Assembly: GCA_024239075.1 (NCBI GenBank)
Contig: JANBVI010000079.1
Coordinates: 1-64,000, forward strand
Reading direction: 5' to 3'
Source of the DNA: Fischerella sp. CENA71
Lineage (GTDB): Bacteria; Cyanobacteriota; Cyanobacteriia; Cyanobacteriales; Nostocaceae
DNA: 64,000 bases
Made by a program: the position numbers and the translations under genes. The notes beneath the pieces were generated by a model. It was not told where the DNA came from. It saw nothing but the letters and a program-made list of their open reading frames with translations, and did not search any database. Shown here piece by piece: positions 1 to 9,139 of the stretch (the first letter of the stretch is position 1; each line of letters starts with the position of its first letter).

Positions 1-111
1 AAATATCAATGGATTGAGCTCGATGCTTATTCTAGCTGGCAAACGTTTGTTGAATCTCTGGAAAAAATACTCAGAGAATTTGGACAAAACTATGTAATTA
101 ATTTTGAGTAA
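1..111 (+). CDS. C-terminal end of an unidentified protein (partial)
   Basis: Frame 1 is open from the window edge to a TAA at 109-111, giving the last 36 residues of a protein (ending FGQNYVINFE) whose start lies outside the window. The fragment is amphipathic and rich in Trp, Glu and Leu, with no motif I can assign. Its stop overlaps the TTG start of the following ATPase by 8 nt, an arrangement typical of translational coupling, so the two probably form one operon. SpoVK/CbbX-like ATPases often pair with effector or adaptor proteins, but too little is visible here to say which. I am fairly sure it is coding and unsure of its function. Confidence 0.55.
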   Translation, partial: KYQWIELDAYSSWQTFVESLEKILREFGQNYVINFE

Positions 112-1123
112 CTACTTAATTGATTGCTTATTCTATGCTGAAGCACCGTCTAAAGATGCTGCTATTCAAACTGCCCGTAAGCTCTTGGGTTCCAATGCTA
201 AACAGTTGAGTAGTGAGTGGGCATCAGAAGTCTGCAAAGTTATAGATCAACAACCATTCAAGGATATTAGCGAGAGTAAAGTTGTCACTGATGAACTTCA
301 AAAATGCCTTGATCAACTCAATTCACTAATTGGATTAGGTGCAGTGAAATCTACTGTTCAGGAGTTGGTAAACATTGCAAAAGTAGCACGATTACAAGCC
401 CAAGCTGGAATTAAAGCTCCTCAAATTACTAGACACCTTGTTTTTACAGGAAATCCTGGCACAGGTAAAACCACAGTTGCCAGAGTTATAGGTGAAATTT
501 ATAAGAATCTTGAAATTCTGTCAAAAGGGCATTTTGTAGAAGTAGATCGAACCGACTTAGTTGGTGAGTATTTAGGACAAACCGCACCAAAAACAGCAGA
601 GGTAGTCAAATCAGCTTTAGGAGGTGTGCTTTTTATCGATGAAGCCTACTCTCTTGTTCCTGAAGATAGGAAAGATATGTACGGACAGGAGGCAATTAGT
701 ACTCTCTTAAAGATGATGGAAGATTATAGAGAGGATCTGGTGGTAATTGTTGCGGGATATAAGCAAGAAATGTATCGATTTATTGAATCCAATCCTGGTT
801 TGAAGTCAAGATTTTCAAGATCAATTCACTTTGAAGACTATTCTCCAATCGATCTCACAAAGATATTCAAGCTTAGATGTGAGCAGCATGGCTATCTAGT
901 TTCGGACAAAACTTTGAAGAAGGTAAATAATCTAGTTAGTCAGTTTGAGCATAGAATTGGCGATTTGGGGAATGGTAGATTTATGAGGAATGTTTTTGAT
1001 CGTTGTATTGCTAATCAGTGCAATCGTTTGGCTAAATCAACAAAGCCATCAAAAGAAGATTTGAAAACGTTTCAACCGGATGATGTTCCTACTCAAGAAC
1101 AACTACAGCAATTTCTTCTTTAA
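104..1123 (+). CDS. AAA+ ATPase, SpoVK/CbbX-like
   Basis: A 339-residue protein with about 80 N-terminal residues of unknown type followed by one AAA+ module. Walker A is GNPGTGKTT (residues 116-124), Walker B is VLFIDEA (about 175-181), and an arginine-finger-like segment NPGLKSRF lies at 220-227. The GLGAVK motif before the P-loop and the GHFVEVDR segment are characteristic of the CbbX/SpoVK clade, whose hexameric members remodel partner proteins. There is no nearby RuBisCO gene, so a rubisco-activase role is unlikely. The start is a TTG at 104 that overlaps the previous stop; there is no in-frame ATG before the conserved core. Stand-alone members of this clade occur in conflict or signalling operons, so the upstream truncated gene is the key to its role. 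Confidence 0.85.
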   Translation: MSNYLIDCLFYAEAPSKDAAIQTARKLLGSNAKQLSSEWASEVCKVIDQQPFKDISESKVVTDELQKCLDQLNSLIGLGAVKSTVQELVNIAKVARLQAQAGIKAPQITRHLVFTGNPGTGKTTVARVIGEIYKNLEILSKGHFVEVDRTDLVGEYLGQTAPKTAEVVKSALGGVLFIDEAYSLVPEDRKDMYGQEAISTLLKMMEDYREDLVVIVAGYKQEMYRFIESNPGLKSRFSRSIHFEDYSPIDLTKIFKLRCEQHGYLVSDKTLKKVNNLVSQFEHRIGDLGNGRFMRNVFDRCIANQCNRLAKSTKPSKEDLKTFQPDDVPTQEQLQQFLL

Positions 1124-1208
1124 GATACTGAGTTTTACTCAGATAACAGGCGATCGCTTTCTAATTTGATACATTACTTTTAGACAAAAGGAATTAAACA
1201 TCCGAAAA

Positions 1209-1230
1209 CGCCTGACATTTTTGTCAGGCG
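1209..1230 (-). terminator. Rho-independent terminator of ndhB
   Basis: An 8-bp perfect stem (CGCCTGAC at 1209-1216, GTCAGGCG at 1223-1230) with a 6-nt loop. Read on the minus strand it is followed by TTTT, and it lies about 45 bp past the ndhB stop. On the plus strand it is followed by TCTT, so it may also stop transcription from the convergent ATPase gene. Confidence 0.75.
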
Positions 1231-1274
1231 TCTTGTTGCAAAATATGAAACAGAGCAAGTATTTGCAATTAAAT

Positions 1275-2837
1275 CTACAGCCCTTCTATTTGTTCAGTAG
1301 AAATCACATTTACTTGTGTACTAGCAACTGTTTTCGCTTGCAAAGTTGGAATATCACTGACGGAATTGTTAGCCAAGGTAAATAATGGATTCGACAAAAT
1401 TCCAGCAATAGTAGTGGCGATCAAAGTAGTTATCAAACCCACTTGCAAAGGTCTAAACCCAGGCAAATTCCAACGAATTTCGGGATAATTCTTCACAGCG
1501 TCGGACATTTCTTGGGGTTCTTTAACCACCATCATTTTCACTACGCGAATGTAGTAGTAGATGGAGACAACACTAGTAATTAACCCCAACAAAACTAACC
1601 AGTAAAGACCTGCTTGCCAACCAGCCCAGAATAAGTAAATCTTGCCGAAGAATCCAGCCAAGGGCGGAATACCACCTAACGACAACAGGGAAATACTTAA
1701 TCCCAAAGTCAACAGTGCATCTTTCTGATACAAACCAGAGTATTCGGCAATTTGGTCAGTTCCCGTCCGCAGAGAGAAGAGAATCACACAAGTAAAGCCA
1801 CACAGGTTCATAAACAGATAGACCAACAGATAAAATATCATGCTGGCGTATCCGGCTTGGGTGTCAGCAATCAAGCCAATCATCACAAACCCTGCTTGGG
1901 CAATGGATGAATAAGCTAACATCCGTTTCATGCTGGTTTGTGCTAAGGCGACGACGTTACCCAACACCATACTCAGCACAGCTAAGGCGGTGAAGACAAA
2001 TTTCCACTCTTCGGCGACAAGTGGGAAAACAGTTGTCAACAAACGAATAGCAAGGGCAAAACCAGCAGCTTTGGAACCAACAGACAAAAAGGCAATGACT
2101 GGGGTGGGTGCGCCTTCATAAACGTCTGGTGTCCACTGGTGGAAGGGTGCAGCGGAAATTTTGAAGCCAACACCTGCAATAGCAAATACGAGGGCAATAA
2201 CTATACCCAATGATTGAGACAAGTTAGCTGTGGCGATACCATTAGCGATCGCACTCAGTTCCGTTTGTCCACCAGACAAACCGTACAGCAAAGAAACGCC
2301 ATACAAAAATACTGCTGTACTCGCAGCACCAATTAACAGGTACTTTAGTGCTGCTTCATTAGAACGGGGATCGCGCTTGGTATAACCAGTCAGCAAATAA
2401 GAGGAAATACTCAAGGTTTCTAGTGAGATGAAAATCATCACTAGTTCATTAGCCCCTGATAAAAACATTCCTCCCAAGGTAGCTGTCAGCAAAATCGCTA
2501 TGAATTCCGCTAAAGCGGTGCCACTTTGTTCAACGTAACGAATGGACATCAAAATTGTCACAGCTGCGGACAAAGCCACAATACCGCGAAAGACAATACT
2601 GAGGTTATCACCGTTGAAAGCACCGGCAAAGAATAGGGGATTGGCATTATCCCATTTAAAATAGAGGGCGATTATGGAGGCAAACAAACCTGCGATCGCT
2701 AGATATCCAATCCAGCGTGAAGAACTGCGCCCCAAAATCAAGTCCACTATCAAAACCCCCAAGAGGGTGATGATGACAATTCCCTCTGGTAATATCGTTC
2801 CAGCATTCAACTGGGATGCAACATTAGCAAAATCCAT
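1275..2837 (-). CDS. ndhB: NAD(P)H-quinone oxidoreductase subunit 2 (NDH-1)
   Basis: A 520-residue, highly hydrophobic protein of the NuoN/NdhB antiporter-like family with about 14 predicted membrane helices. Recognisable NdhB segments include [30 protein letters not shown] and [12 protein letters not shown]. It is a proton-pumping membrane subunit of the thylakoid NDH-1 complex, which supports respiration, cyclic electron flow around photosystem I and, through complex variants, CO2 uptake. Length matches cyanobacterial NdhB. It is monocistronic here, with its own terminator at 1209-1230. The ATG at 2837 directly precedes the conserved N-terminus [15 protein letters not shown]. Confidence 0.97.
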   Translation of the reverse strand: MDFANVASQLNAGTILPEGIVIITLLGVLIVDLILGRSSSRWIGYLAIAGLFASIIALYFKWDNANPLFFAGAFNGDNLSIVFRGIVALSAAVTILMSIRYVEQSGTALAEFIAILLTATLGGMFLSGANELVMIFISLETLSISSYLLTGYTKRDPRSNEAALKYLLIGAASTAVFLYGVSLLYGLSGGQTELSAIANGIATANLSQSLGIVIALVFAIAGVGFKISAAPFHQWTPDVYEGAPTPVIAFLSVGSKAAGFALAIRLLTTVFPLVAEEWKFVFTALAVLSMVLGNVVALAQTSMKRMLAYSSIAQAGFVMIGLIADTQAGYASMIFYLLVYLFMNLCGFTCVILFSLRTGTDQIAEYSGLYQKDALLTLGLSISLLSLGGIPPLAGFFGKIYLFWAGWQAGLYWLVLLGLITSVVSIYYYIRVVKMMVVKEPQEMSDAVKNYPEIRWNLPGFRPLQVGLITTLIATTIAGILSNPLFTLANNSVSDIPTLQAKTVASTQVNVISTEQIEGL

Positions 2838-3027
2838 GAGCTGTATAGGTTTTGGCTATTAGACATTTAAGGAATCAACTGTGTTAATTCTATTGTGTTT
2901 TTAACTAAAGTTTTGCGAATATGTCTGTATTACGGGATCAATACCATCAAATTAATTTATGCTTAAGTTTGTTATTTGTTAGTTATTGGTTTTTTACCAC
3001 TACCCAATAAACAGTTTCACAACAATA

Positions 3028-3060
3028 AGCAGACTCAGTGTATTACTGAATCTGCTGTTT
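3028..3060 (-). terminator. Hairpin downstream of the RRM gene, possible terminator
   Basis: AGCAGACTCAG (3028-3038) pairs with CTGAATCTGCT (3046-3056) with one mismatch and a 7-nt loop. On the minus strand it lies about 95 bp past the RRM gene stop and is followed by the moderately T-rich TATTGTTGTG. The rest of 2838-3151, the space between ndhB and the RRM gene, shows no ORF or RNA gene that I can support. Confidence 0.4.
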
Positions 3061-3151
3061 TCGCGTAATTATATTGCGCTTGGCGAATAGTTATAATTTA
3101 TGCCTTTTGGCGATCGCTCTTGAGATTGAGCTTTATAAGTTCATTCAAAAT

Positions 3152-3466
3152 TTAATAGCGTCGAGAGTATCCACCAGCATTAGCTTTTCCCCAGCTATTA
3201 CCGTTGGAACGCCCACCTTTTTCCTCCCGTGGTCTGGCTTTATTAACTTTCATGACGCGACCTTTCCATTCAGCACCATCCAAAGCATTGATAGCAGCTG
3301 TTTCTGCTTCTTCTGATTCCATTTCTACGAAACCAAAACCTCGTGAGCGACCTGTTTCCCGATCTGTGGGAAGTTGAACTCGCGTCACAGTGCCATACTC
3401 TGAAAATACTTCGCTTAATTCTTCTTGGCTAACGTTGTAGGATAGGTTGCCTACGTAAATTGACAT
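3152..3466 (-). CDS. RRM RNA-binding protein, cyanobacterial Rbp type
   Basis: A 104-residue protein with a single RNA-recognition motif: RNP2 IYVGNL (residues 3-8) and RNP1 RGFGFVEM (42-49), followed by a short Gly/Ser/Asn/Arg-rich tail (about 84-104). This is the architecture of the cyanobacterial Rbp family, small single-RRM proteins of which several are cold-induced and some localise mRNAs to thylakoids. A GGAGAG ribosome-binding site precedes the ATG at 3466 by a few bases. The A/T-rich leader upstream (3467-3560) would be the place for cold-responsive control, as known for some rbp genes, but I see no diagnostic element. Which paralogue this is cannot be told from sequence alone. Confidence 0.95.
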   Translation of the reverse strand: MSIYVGNLSYNVSQEELSEVFSEYGTVTRVQLPTDRETGRSRGFGFVEMESEEAETAAINALDGAEWKGRVMKVNKARPREEKGGRSNGNSWGKANAGGYSRRY

Positions 3467-4201
3467 TAATCTCTCCAGAATTCGGTTATGCAGAGTCGTT
3501 CATCCGGAGAGCTACTTGCAGTTTTCAACAAAAACAAGAACACCACCGCCGAACTTCATTCTCCTAGTCTATTTTAGCATAAACTCGATTTCAGCAAGGC
3601 TAAATTTGCCCTTTTATGCCGTATTTTGAAGCTAAATGTATTATTTAGTACGGTTAATCCTATTATGGTTGTTTATGCTTTAATTTACACAATAATTTGT
3701 CCATATACTAAGGTTTAATAAATATAAACATTCGATTTTATAATCGTTATTAGTTTTAGTTTCTATAGAAAAAGTAAAGGCGATCGCCAACTGTATTAGA
3801 ATTCAAATAAAACCACTAATCTATATCTTAAGTAAGATGTTAAAAAAAGCTTTTTATGTATTTTAAATTCTGCTAACTTTTTGGTTTAAATCTAATACCA
3901 ATTTGAAAAAAGAATGCAACAGATAGACTGACATAACTCTTATGCACAAAAAGTTTCCCAATCCACGCATCCATAGACGCGCAGACGCGAAGCGGCTACT
4001 TGCACGCCCGTCGCTACGCGCCGAAGTGCAGAGTAATCTAAAATCCAAAATGGTATAAGTTTTCTGTTTTAGCTCACAGCAATAACAATAAACTTTCAAT
4101 GCACCATAAATTCTGATGGTGCATAACCATGCGACATATATGTAAAAATTTACAATAATAAAAACTCAAACTGCGATCACGAATGATACGAAAAATGCTT
4201 T
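3467..4201. other. 735-bp spacer with a MITE-like repeat
   Basis: No convincing gene. Short open frames here lack ribosome-binding sites and family resemblance. The segment 3560-3890 is very A/T-rich. The only structured content is the repeat element at 3893-4058, listed separately, and one HIP1-type octamer near 3780. Confidence 0.7.
3893..4058 (+). repeat. MITE-like dispersed repeat with a nested GC-rich insertion
   Basis: The segment starts TAATACCAATTTG and ends CAAAATGGTATAA, so its ends are near-perfect inverted repeats. Its first ~70 bp match the reverse complement of 62991-63095 almost base for base (shared AGATAGACTGACATAACTC among others). After CCCAATCC it carries about 72 bp not present in the other copy (roughly 3966-4037), made of the GC-rich cyanobacterial repeat containing CGAAGCGGCTACTTGC and GTCGCTACGCG, and then resumes the shared AAAATCCAAAATGGTATA. 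It carries no protein-coding capacity of its own. Confidence 0.75.
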
Positions 4202-4507
4202 TCAATCTGCCACATGTTGCCAGCCTTGAGGCTGATATTCTCGCTGAATTCGCACCATCCACGTACCTTGAGGGATAGAAATCGCCTTATGCTCTTCGTG
4301 GGAAAGTGTCGCCTCTTTTGAATAGACATGCAGGTAGAGAGTACTATCTTTTTCGTGTAATTCCACCTGTCCCTCAATAATACGGTGTTTGTGTCCCGTA
4401 ACTTCACCTTCTGCTAAAGTCAAATGTGGTAGCTTTTGTCCTTCGATTTGCTGTATGGTGTGCTGTACAGGCAGTAAAATCACATCGCCTTGACGGATTG
4501 GTTGCAT
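4202..4507 (-). CDS. Conserved small protein of unknown function
   Basis: A 101-residue protein beginning MQPIRQGDVILLPV. I chose the ATG at 4507 because GGGAG lies a suitable distance upstream and family resemblance begins there; the frame stays open further upstream (to 4744), but that extension is low-complexity. Motifs EGEVTGHKHRI, LSHEEHKAISIP and IQREYQP match a widespread bacterial family of about 100-residue proteins of unknown function. The conserved His residues (GHKH, HEEH) and the predicted all-beta pattern suggest a cupin-like or metal-binding fold, which is inference. It stands alone, so context gives no clue. Confidence 0.7.
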   Translation of the reverse strand: MQPIRQGDVILLPVQHTIQQIEGQKLPHLTLAEGEVTGHKHRIIEGQVELHEKDSTLYLHVYSKEATLSHEEHKAISIPQGTWMVRIQREYQPQGWQHVAD

Positions 4508-5259
4508 ATCTTTATTCTCCCAATGAATATACACAGGCCACATTACAGACTCTATAAAATTTGATTTAATTTTGCCACAACCTAGACAAAACAGTAGGAA
4601 AGATGGAGAAATGGGTAAGGTGGAGAGGTAGAGCGAGTTTGTAGACTTGATCTGTTGAGGTTTCTCTTTCGCTTTGAAGAGGACACGGGGAGGGAATGAC
4701 ACTCTTAAACGGGGAGTCCCCATAACTAAAGTTAGGGGATTCAATTCCCGGAAGAATTTCTTTTCTCTCCACGACGCGCATTCGCTTTCTTGAGACCGGG
4801 TGCTTCGAGCTTGAAAGGTGTCGCGCTCCTTTGTTTCCCCCTCTGGTGCGTCTTTGCGTCTTCTTGGTCAGGCGTTACCGTAGGGTAATGTGTTTCTCCG
4901 TTTCCCCATGTCACCCTTGAAGGGGATAGGCGCAACGGCCATCTTTGTGTGAGTATTGACCGTTACCCAAAAAGTGCAATTTTTAAAATAGTAGTCGCCA
5001 AATATGCCTCAGATAAGTTAAAGATTGAAATAACTGGAAATTCGCAGTTGTAATAACCCCACCCTTTGGGAAATACTACCTACGGACATGGCAAATGCCT
5101 GAGGTTGGAATTTTAGGGGATTACTTTGCGAGTAGTTTGTGTGAGGATGAAATCACATACCTCTAGTGACTGATAATCTTGACATTTACCTCCCAATTAT
5201 TTCAATTTGACTGTTTAGTGACTATTTAGCTTTGCAGCTATTCTTTTTTTTAAATTTCC
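4508..5259. other. 752-bp spacer upstream of topA
   Basis: No supported gene. The part 4680-4960 differs from normal spacer: it is GC-richer and holds a hairpin resembling the right end of IS200/IS605 elements (4718-4738, listed separately) and overlapping minus-strand open frames without ribosome-binding sites. 4960-5259 is A/T-rich and presumably holds the topA promoter, which I cannot pinpoint. Confidence 0.6.
4718..4738 (-). mobile_element. Possible orphan IS200/IS605 right end (omega-RNA-like hairpin)
   Basis: On the minus strand the sequence reads GAATCCCCTAAC-TTTA-GTTATGGGG, a CCCC/GGGG plus TAAC/GTTA stem with one bulged base and a TTTA loop. Hairpins of this shape, preceded by GAAT and followed by a short guide-like segment, occur at the 3' end of tnpB-type elements, where they form the last stem of the omega RNA. 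About 200 bp on its 5' side (to about 4960) has repeat-like, GC-rich composition, but no tnpA or tnpB coding sequence remains. The resemblance is by eye only. Confidence 0.3.
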
Positions 5260-7944
5260 ATGTCAACTCTTGTCATCGTCGAATCTCCGACCAAAGCTCG
5301 TACCATTCGCAACTACCTGCCAAAAAGCTATCGGGTAGAAGCATCTATGGGTCATGTGCGTGACCTACCCCAGTCGGCTAGCGACATTCCCGCCAATGTC
5401 AAAGGGGAAAAATGGGCGCAGCTAGGTGTTAATGTAGACGCCGACTTTGAACCATTGTATGTCGTTCCTAAGGACAAAAAGAAAGTTGTCACCCAGCTCA
5501 AAGAAGCTCTCAAGGATGCATCTGAACTGATATTGGCAACAGACGAAGACCGAGAAGGTGAAAGCATCAGTTGGCATTTGTACCAGTTGCTCAAGCCAAA
5601 AGTGCCAACTAAGCGGATGGTGTTTCATGAAATTACTCAAGAAGCCATCAAAAAAGCTCTGCAAAACTGCCGCAGTATAGACGAGCAGTTAGTTCGCGCC
5701 CAAGAAACACGGCGAATTTTGGATCGACTAGTAGGTTATACCCTGTCTCCTCTGCTGTGGAAAAAAATTGCTTGGGGATTATCTGCCGGTCGTGTACAGT
5801 CCGTAGCAGTGCGGTTGCTGGTGAACCGAGAACGGGAACGCCGTGCTTTCAAACAAGCGACATACTGGGATTTGAAAGCTAGTTTGACCCCCTCGCCAAC
5901 TGAAAAGAGCAAAGAGCAGTCCTTTACTGCTGTACTTGTCACCTTGGCAGGAACCAGACTAGCAAGTGGTAGCGATTTTGACCCTAGCACAGGGAAAATC
6001 GTCGGCGATCGCAAAGTCGTACTGCTCAACCAAGCTGAAGCTGAAGCCCTCAAACAGCGACTAAGTGACCAAACTTGGACAGTTACAGATATCGAAGAAC
6101 GTCCAGTCACACGCAAACCTGCACCACCGTTTACGACTTCCACTTTGCAGCAGGAAGCAAACCGCAAATTGCGACTTTCGGCAAGGGATACAATGCGGGT
6201 CGCTCAAAGTTTGTACGAGCAGGGGTATATTACCTACATGCGTACAGACTCGGTGCATTTGTCGGAACAGGCTATAGCAGCTGCCCGTAGCTGTGTAGAA
6301 CAACTATACGGCAAACAATACCTTAGCCCCCAACCGCGACAGTACACCACCAAATCTAAAGGCGCACAAGAAGCCCACGAAGCCATTCGTCCGGCGGGTA
6401 GCACCTTCCGCACCCCCCAAGAAACAGGCTTGAGCGATCGCGAACTCAAATTGTACGATTTGATTTGGAAACGCACCGTCGCTTGCCAAATGGCTGACTC
6501 TCGCCAAACCCAAATCACAGTGCAATTGCAAGTCGAAGATGCTGGGTTTCGTTCTTCTGGTAAACGCATCGATTTTCCCGGCTACCTACGCGCTTACGTC
6601 GAAGGATCTGATGATCCCGAAGCTGCACTAGAAGACCAAGAAATCATTTTGCCTGACCTCAAAGTTGGAGAGCATCCCAATTGTCAAGATTTAGAAACAA
6701 TCAAACACGAAACCCAACCCCCAGCGAGGTTTACTGAAGCGACTTTAGTCAAAACCTTAGAAAGCGAAGGTATTGGACGTCCTAGTACCTATGCCAGTAT
6801 TATTGGCACCATTATCGACAAAGGTTACGCACAACTGACAAATAATGCCTTGATCCCCAGCTTCACTGCTTTTGCTGTGACTGAACTGCTTGAAAAATAC
6901 TTCTGTGATGTCGTTGACCCCAGCTTTACCTCCAAAATGGAGCAAACACTAGACGATATTGCTACTGGTGAAGCTCAGTGGCTACCCTACTTGCAGAAAT
7001 TTTATCTCGGAGATCAAGGTCTAGAAACACAAGTCAAGCAAAAAGAAGACCAGATTGATGCGAACGAAGCTAGAACTGTTGAACTCGAAAATATAGACGC
7101 CAAAATCCGTATTGGTAAATTTGGCCCCTATATCGAAGTTGAAAATGGTGAAGATGTCATTACAGCATCAATTCCTAGAGACTTGACTCCTGCTGATCTC
7201 GATCCCCAAAAGATCGAAACCTTGCTCAGACAAAAAACCTCTGGTCCAGACGAGGTAGGACGTCACCCCGAAACAGGCGAACCCATTTACGTACTTATTG
7301 GTCCCTACGGCCCTTACGTTCAATTGGGTGACAAGTCTGATGAAAATCCTAAACCGAAACAAGCTTCTCTACCCAAGGGTGTCAAGCCAGAAGATGTCAC
7401 CTTAGATATGGCTGTTGGTCTTTTATCCCTACCACGGACATTAGGCACACATCCAGAAACAGGCGCAACCATTCAAGCAAATTTGGGACGCTTCGGTCCT
7501 TATGTCGTGCATAATGCCAAGGAGGGTAAAGACTATCGTTCTCTCAAAGCAGGTGACGATATATTGACAATTTCCTTTGCTCGTGCTTTAGAATTATTAT
7601 CTGAGCCGAAAAAAGGACGCAGCGCAAGTAGTAAATCTAAGACGGCTTTACGAGAATTGGGAACTCACCCAGAAGATGGCGAACCTGTGAACATCTATGA
7701 TGGACCATACGGGCCTTACATCAAGCACGGTAAAACTAATGTCAGTCTCCCAGAAGATACATCACCAGAAAATATCACGCTGGATACTGCATTAGAATTG
7801 CTAGCAACTAAAGCATCGAGCAGCAAATCTACTCGCAAAACTACTAAATCAACAACTAAATCCACAACTAGTTCTCGTAGCAAATCAACAAAAGCCAAAT
7901 CGTCAACGACAGCTGCCAAAAAAACTAGTACTCCACCACACTAA
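5260..7944 (+). CDS. topA: DNA topoisomerase I (type IA)
   Basis: An 894-residue type IA topoisomerase that relaxes negative supercoils. The Toprim domain begins [17 protein letters not shown], with the acidic TDEDREGE motif at about 94-101. The catalytic tyrosine is Tyr326 in ITYMRTDSV, and [13 protein letters not shown] lies in the core near 510. After the core come several repeats with a GRFGPY/GPYGPY signature ([39 protein letters not shown]), the usual C-terminal repeats of cyanobacterial TopA. The protein ends in a Lys/Ser/Thr-rich tail of about 50 residues that probably binds DNA non-specifically. The ATG at 5260 gives the canonical [13 protein letters not shown] start. Confidence 0.97.
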   Translation: MSTLVIVESPTKARTIRNYLPKSYRVEASMGHVRDLPQSASDIPANVKGEKWAQLGVNVDADFEPLYVVPKDKKKVVTQLKEALKDASELILATDEDREGESISWHLYQLLKPKVPTKRMVFHEITQEAIKKALQNCRSIDEQLVRAQETRRILDRLVGYTLSPLLWKKIAWGLSAGRVQSVAVRLLVNRERERRAFKQATYWDLKASLTPSPTEKSKEQSFTAVLVTLAGTRLASGSDFDPSTGKIVGDRKVVLLNQAEAEALKQRLSDQTWTVTDIEERPVTRKPAPPFTTSTLQQEANRKLRLSARDTMRVAQSLYEQGYITYMRTDSVHLSEQAIAAARSCVEQLYGKQYLSPQPRQYTTKSKGAQEAHEAIRPAGSTFRTPQETGLSDRELKLYDLIWKRTVACQMADSRQTQITVQLQVEDAGFRSSGKRIDFPGYLRAYVEGSDDPEAALEDQEIILPDLKVGEHPNCQDLETIKHETQPPARFTEATLVKTLESEGIGRPSTYASIIGTIIDKGYAQLTNNALIPSFTAFAVTELLEKYFCDVVDPSFTSKMEQTLDDIATGEAQWLPYLQKFYLGDQGLETQVKQKEDQIDANEARTVELENIDAKIRIGKFGPYIEVENGEDVITASIPRDLTPADLDPQKIETLLRQKTSGPDEVGRHPETGEPIYVLIGPYGPYVQLGDKSDENPKPKQASLPKGVKPEDVTLDMAVGLLSLPRTLGTHPETGATIQANLGRFGPYVVHNAKEGKDYRSLKAGDDILTISFARALELLSEPKKGRSASSKSKTALRELGTHPEDGEPVNIYDGPYGPYIKHGKTNVSLPEDTSPENITLDTALELLATKASSSKSTRKTTKSTTKSTTSSRSKSTKAKSSTTAAKKTSTPPH

Positions 7945-8377
7945 TTTTGATAGGTTTGTAAGGTGGACTTTAGTCCTTTCTTGAGGACTAAAGTCCACCC
8001 TACGAACTCCTTTAGCCTGTCAAAATCTTTGTGGCAGACCACTAGCTAAATGCAGTAGGTGAAGTACCCCAAATTCAGCGAAGCAAGTTGGGGCTTCCAA
8101 GATTAACTCAATTCAAAAACGTTCTTATCAGGACGTGGGGGTGTGGGGGAGCGCGCTTCAGTGTAGGAGTATGCCACTCAGATGAGCCGTCTAGATGAAG
8201 GATGTGATACTCTAAAAAATAACGGAGAAAATAATACTATAATTTTAACGAAGTGGCTCAAACCCGGAGTATGGGAATATAAATTGTCTGATCGAAAGCC
8301 AGAGTGCAAAAAAGCTAAGTTTCTCCGTAGCTGATAACCGAAAAAATCGAGTTAGTATTTCAGGAGCGGTCAGTCCA
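7945..8377. other. 433-bp spacer between topA and the aroQ region
   Basis: Contains the strong hairpin at 7962-7999 (listed separately) and, at 8182-8334, a 50-codon open frame starting MSRLDEGCDTLKNN that lacks a good ribosome-binding site and any resemblance I recognise; I do not count it as a gene. Nothing else stands out. Confidence 0.6.
7962..7999 (+). repeat. Perfect 16-bp hairpin after topA
   Basis: GGTGGACTTTAGTCCT and AGGACTAAAGTCCACC form a perfect 16-bp stem around a TTCTTG loop, starting 17 bp past the topA stop. No T-run follows on either strand, so it is more like a palindromic dispersed repeat or mRNA 3'-end stabiliser than a classical intrinsic terminator. Confidence 0.65.
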
Positions 8378-8515
8378 ATGGACTATATTGAAAAGGTGCT
8401 AGAAAAGGTTAAGGAATTGGCACGTAAGCTAATTGAAGCCCTTTTAGGGCCAGAAGCAGAGCCGGAACCGGAGCTAATTCCCATTCCTGTAGATGATCGC
8501 TCACGCCGTCGCTAA
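8378..8515 (+). CDS. Small acidic-basic protein upstream of aroQ (45 aa)
   Basis: ATG at 8378 preceded by AGGAG about 11 bases upstream. The product has an amphipathic N-terminal helix ([18 protein letters not shown]), a Glu/Pro-alternating middle (EAEPEPE) and a basic RSRRR end. I believe it belongs to a conserved cyanobacterial family of tiny proteins of unknown function. Its 3' end overlaps the upstream in-frame ATG of aroQ at 8493; the preferred aroQ start (GTG 8526) lies 10 bases past its stop, so the two genes are probably cotranscribed and coupled. Confidence 0.55.
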   Translation: MDYIEKVLEKVKELARKLIEALLGPEAEPEPELIPIPVDDRSRRR

Positions 8516-8525
8516 GAGGGCAAAA

Positions 8526-9002
8526 GTGCAGGAATTGAAATTAAGCCCCTTAAACGTTCTAGTGTTGCATGGTCCAAACCTGAATCTGCTAGGGCAGCGA
8601 GAGCCTGGTATTTATGGCTCCTTGAGTCTGGCTGAAATTAACCGCCAGTTAGAAGCAGAAGGGCAAAAACTGGCAGTGAAAGTATCTACCATACAATCAA
8701 ATCATGAAGGGGTATTGGTAGATACAATTCATGATGCCTTGGGAAAACACCAAGGCATTTTGATTAATGCTGGAGCTTATACCCACACTAGTGTAGCATT
8801 GCGAGATGCGATCGCTGCTGTAAATCTACCTACAGTGGAAGTACATTTAAGTAACATTTATAAACGAGAGGAGTTCCGTCATCACTCCTACATTGCCCCA
8901 ATTGCCGTTGGTCAAATTAGTGGTTTTGGAGTGCAAAGTTATATCCTGGGATTACAGGCATTAGTGTGTTATTTAAGACAAAATATATTGGTTAGTAGTT
9001 AG
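8526..9002 (+). CDS. aroQ: 3-dehydroquinate dehydratase, type II
   Basis: Catalyses the dehydration of 3-dehydroquinate to 3-dehydroshikimate, step three of the shikimate pathway to aromatic amino acids and quinones. Type II signatures are [20 protein letters not shown] near the N-terminus, [37 protein letters not shown] with the catalytic His, and [13 protein letters not shown] at the end. The length (158 residues) fits the dodecameric enzyme. I prefer the GTG at 8526, because AAGAGGG sits six bases upstream, over the in-frame ATG at 8493, which lies inside the preceding small gene and has no ribosome-binding site; the longer form would be 169 residues. Confidence 0.93.
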   Translation: MQELKLSPLNVLVLHGPNLNLLGQREPGIYGSLSLAEINRQLEAEGQKLAVKVSTIQSNHEGVLVDTIHDALGKHQGILINAGAYTHTSVALRDAIAAVNLPTVEVHLSNIYKREEFRHHSYIAPIAVGQISGFGVQSYILGLQALVCYLRQNILVSS

Positions 9003-9139
9003 TCATTTGTCGTTTGTCATTTATCATTTGTCATTGGGTATTGGGTATTGGAAAGAGACGCGGTGAATCAATAATATTCTCCCGTGTCCCCGTGTCCCCT
9101 TGTCTCCCTTATCCCCGATCCCCCTATTCCCATTAACTT
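9003..9139 (+). repeat. Low-complexity dispersed repeats
   Basis: The spacer begins with TCATTTGTCGTTTGTCATTT-like copies and continues with C-rich CCCGTGTCCCCTTGTCTCCC and CCCGATCCCCC runs. The same modules recur in other spacers of this window (for example near 19990, 40735, 48620, 53420 and 56480). They are Nostocales-type intergenic repeats with no evident function. Confidence 0.6.

Noticed and set aside
104-1123. Assignment of the AAA+ protein as rubisco activase CbbX
   Set aside because: The fold is similar but there are no cbb genes nearby, the N-terminus is longer and the gene is coupled to an unknown partner.
4508-4744. Upstream extension of the small conserved protein at 4202
   Set aside because: The extension is spacer-like and a proper ribosome-binding site lies directly before the ATG at 4507.
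8182-8334. 50-codon frame MSRLDEGCDTLKNN
   Set aside because: No convincing ribosome-binding site and no recognised relatives; kept only as a note in the spacer entry.
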